Positions 5,309-6,973 of a stretch of 6,973 nt of DNA are shown here, piece by piece. The DNA lies in assembly GCA_900557175.1 (NCBI GenBank), contig USSL01000091.1, positions 1 to 6,973 of the forward strand. The letters run 5' to 3'. Numbering within the stretch: position 1 is the stretch's first letter; every line of letters begins with the position of its first letter. A model generated the notes under the pieces. The model was not told the origin of the DNA. It worked only from the letters and a program-made list of their open reading frames with translations, and made no database searches. Position numbers and translations under genes: made by a program. This DNA comes from an uncultured Eubacteriales bacterium (GTDB taxonomy: Bacteria > Bacillota > Clostridia > Lachnospirales > Lachnospiraceae).

Positions 5309-6973
5309 TTTTTCCTCATCCTTTTCATAATTTCCGCAATCATCGACGCCCGGTTAAAAGGCACCATAAAATAGTAGCCATCTGCAACCTCCGAAAGCTT
5401 TTCGGCAATCTCTGCTGCAATCTCAATACCGACCTGTTCTGAATCTGCCCGGCTCATGTCCTTATCATACCTTTCCACAATTTCATCAGGAATGTGGACG
5501 CCTGGCACCTCATTTTTCATAAACATTGCATTCCTGTAGCTTACAAGAGGCAAAATGCCACACAAAATCTTCGTATCTATTTTCGATTTAATATATTTTA
5601 ACCGCTCAATATCATCGTCGGAATAAACCGGCTGTGTCAAAAAATACATCGCACCGGCCTCACATTTTTTACGCATCCGCTCAATTTCAACATCAATATT
5701 TCGCCGTCCGTAATTTAGAGCGCCGCCGCAGGCAATCGGTTCATCCTGAAAATATTCTTCGTTCATCTGACGGATATAGTTTATAAGACGCACTGAGTTA
5801 AAATCATAGACCGGCGTAATCATATCCCGATTTCCCGACGGTACCGGATCACCGGTCACGACAAGAATATTTCTGATGCCGCTCATATGGGCGCCCAAAA
5901 TTGCCGCCCCCATACCGATTACGTTTTTATCACGGCAGCTTACGTGAGGCATCACATCCATACCTGTCTCCGCAGCCACTTTCACTGCCGACATCATTGA
6001 ATCCGCCCGCATTTTTCCCATCGGCGAATCCGAAAATGTAATCATCTCCACCCCGGCCGTCTTAAGTACAGCCGCCGCTTCCAAAAGCTTTTTGTCATTG
6101 GCATCGTGAGGCGGATCAAGCTCAGCTATAACAACCTTTTTCCCCGAATAAAGCTGTTTCAGAAATCCATGATTATCAAAATTTACACTTGTATCCGCTG
6201 AAGGCTCCACATGAACATTCATCCGCCTTGCCGCCGCCCTGCCGCAAAGCACCTTTGCCAGTGCTTCAATATAAATAGGGCTCGTCCCGCAGCAGCCACC
6301 GATAAAATTCACGCCGAGGTCTGCTATTTTTTCCATCGTTTCGCAAAAATAGTTTACATTTTCCCGGTAAATACTTCTGTCCGCCGACTTATCCGCGTAC
6401 CCTGAATTTGGCGCAGCGAACACAATTAAATCGCCAAAATTCTGCCGTCTGAGCACCTGCCTTAAATGCGCCGGTCCAACGCCGCAATTAAAGCCGGCGC
6501 CGTCAATCTCCGGCACTTTCTTCACCATGTCAAGAATACTTGCCGCACTGATTCCCGACTTTGTGTAACCGAATTTATTAACGCTGAAGCTGACCATAAT
6601 AAAGGTATCGCTCACTGACTTAATCCACCGGATGACCGGCAAAATACCCTTTAAATCAGAAAACGTCTCAAACCATATGATTTTTGCCCCTGCGTCAAGA
6701 TGCGCGCGTGCCATTGTCTTATATTCCTCAACGATATCTTCTTCGTCTTTATCACCGTGCCACGGCAGCGGCCCGATATCGCCGGCGATATACACTGTCG
6801 TTTTTTCGTCCGTCCCTGATTGCTGTCCATACGCTGTACCTTCAAAGACCTTGCTGCCCTCTTTTTGTACTGCGCTCTCTGCAATTTTATAAGAAGCATA
6901 AACATTGTCATAGACCTTTTCAAGACTTTTAGCACAGTCACGGTCAAAATCTCTCCCCACAAGTGTTTCTCTG
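5296..6973 (-). CDS. Homocysteine S-methyltransferase / methylenetetrahydrofolate reductase fusion (5' end outside the window)
   Basis: This is a two-domain enzyme of the YitJ type. The MTHFR half reduces 5,10-methylene-THF to 5-methyl-THF with FAD; the N-terminal half is a zinc homocysteine methyltransferase fold. Numbering from the GTG at 6958-6960, the homocysteine domain runs to about 240, with ligands Cys159 (FNCGVGP), Cys223 and Cys224 (GGCCGT). The MTHFR domain (about 265-554) shows catalytic Glu280 (IAELDPP), HVSCRDKN, VVTGDPV with Asp371, and FLTQPVY with Gln443. The frame stays open through the edge (RETL precedes the GTG), and YitJ-type proteins have about 610 residues, so some 50-60 residues are missing. 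The real start is outside and the GTG is not it. The TAA at 5296-5298 overlaps metH by 13 bases, so the two are one operon and the product 5-methyl-THF feeds MetH directly. The methyl donor for its own Hcy domain is unclear. Confidence 0.93.
   Translation of the reverse strand, partial: RETLVGRDFDRDCAKSLEKVYDNVYASYKIAESAVQKEGSKVFEGTAYGQQSGTDEKTTVYIAGDIGPLPWHGDKDEEDIVEEYKTMARAHLDAGAKIIWFETFSDLKGILPVIRWIKSVSDTFIMVSFSVNKFGYTKSGISAASILDMVKKVPEIDGAGFNCGVGPAHLRQVLRRQNFGDLIVFAAPNSGYADKSADRSIYRENVNYFCETMEKIADLGVNFIGGCCGTSPIYIEALAKVLCGRAAARRMNVHVEPSADTSVNFDNHGFLKQLYSGKKVVIAELDPPHDANDKKLLEAAAVLKTAGVEMITFSDSPMGKMRADSMMSAVKVAAETGMDVMPHVSCRDKNVIGMGAAILGAHMSGIRNILVVTGDPVPSGNRDMITPVYDFNSVRLINYIRQMNEEYFQDEPIACGGALNYGRRNIDVEIERMRKKCEAGAMYFLTQPVYSDDDIERLKYIKSKIDTKILCGILPLVSYRNAMFMKNEVPGVHIPDEIVERYDKDMSRADSEQVGIEIAAEIAEKLSEVADGYYFMVPFNRASMIAEIMKRMRKKCLI

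Noticed and set aside
6958..6960. GTG as the start codon of the Hcy/MTHFR fusion
   Set aside because: The frame stays open upstream to the window edge, and the N-terminal 50-60 residues of the Hcy domain would be missing, so the true start is outside.
6651..6962. Minus-strand 103-codon frame at the right edge
   Set aside because: It overlaps the Hcy/MTHFR fusion in another frame; the fusion frame continues to the edge with the conserved domain.

Overview
The window looks like ordinary core-metabolism DNA from a low-to-mid-GC Bacillota, most likely a clostridial gut-type anaerobe such as a Lachnospiraceae member. That placement is an inference. It rests on strong GAGG-type ribosome binding sites, SigA-like promoters, an MetH without its reactivation domain, an Hcy-methyltransferase/MTHFR fusion of the YitJ type, a CbiK-type cobaltochelatase and a FabT-like operator. 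All five genes read on the minus strand, so the biological order runs from the right edge to the left. There are no RNA genes, mobile elements or CRISPR arrays, and the longest gene-free stretch is 153 bases.

Right half (2735-6973): a one-carbon/methionine operon. A homocysteine S-methyltransferase/methylenetetrahydrofolate reductase fusion, cut at its N-terminus by the window edge, overlaps the start of a cobalamin-dependent methionine synthase (metH) by 13 bases. The MTHFR half makes 5-methyl-THF, which MetH uses to methylate homocysteine. MetH carries the homocysteine, pterin and B12 modules but no AdoMet-dependent reactivation domain, and its linker holds a recent 36-bp tandem repeat. A rho-independent terminator follows metH.

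Middle (1595-2683): a single fabH (beta-ketoacyl-ACP synthase III). It is driven by a textbook TTGACA-17-TATACT promoter whose -10 and start point are covered by a 19-base palindrome, TACTTTGATATTCAAAGTA. The palindrome has the layout of operators bound by FabT, the MarR-family repressor of fatty-acid synthesis. The -35 box abuts the metH terminator.

Left part (1-1594): a second promoter with an extended -10 sits just after the fabH stop. It drives a CbiK-type sirohydrochlorin cobaltochelatase gene and, 31 bases further on, a GT4 glycosyltransferase that runs off the left edge. The cobaltochelatase makes a cobalamin precursor, the cofactor MetH needs, so the two units are linked by metabolism though not by transcription.

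I saw no wholly new system. The observations most worth following are the FabT-like operator on an isolated fabH and the repeat-bearing MetH linker.
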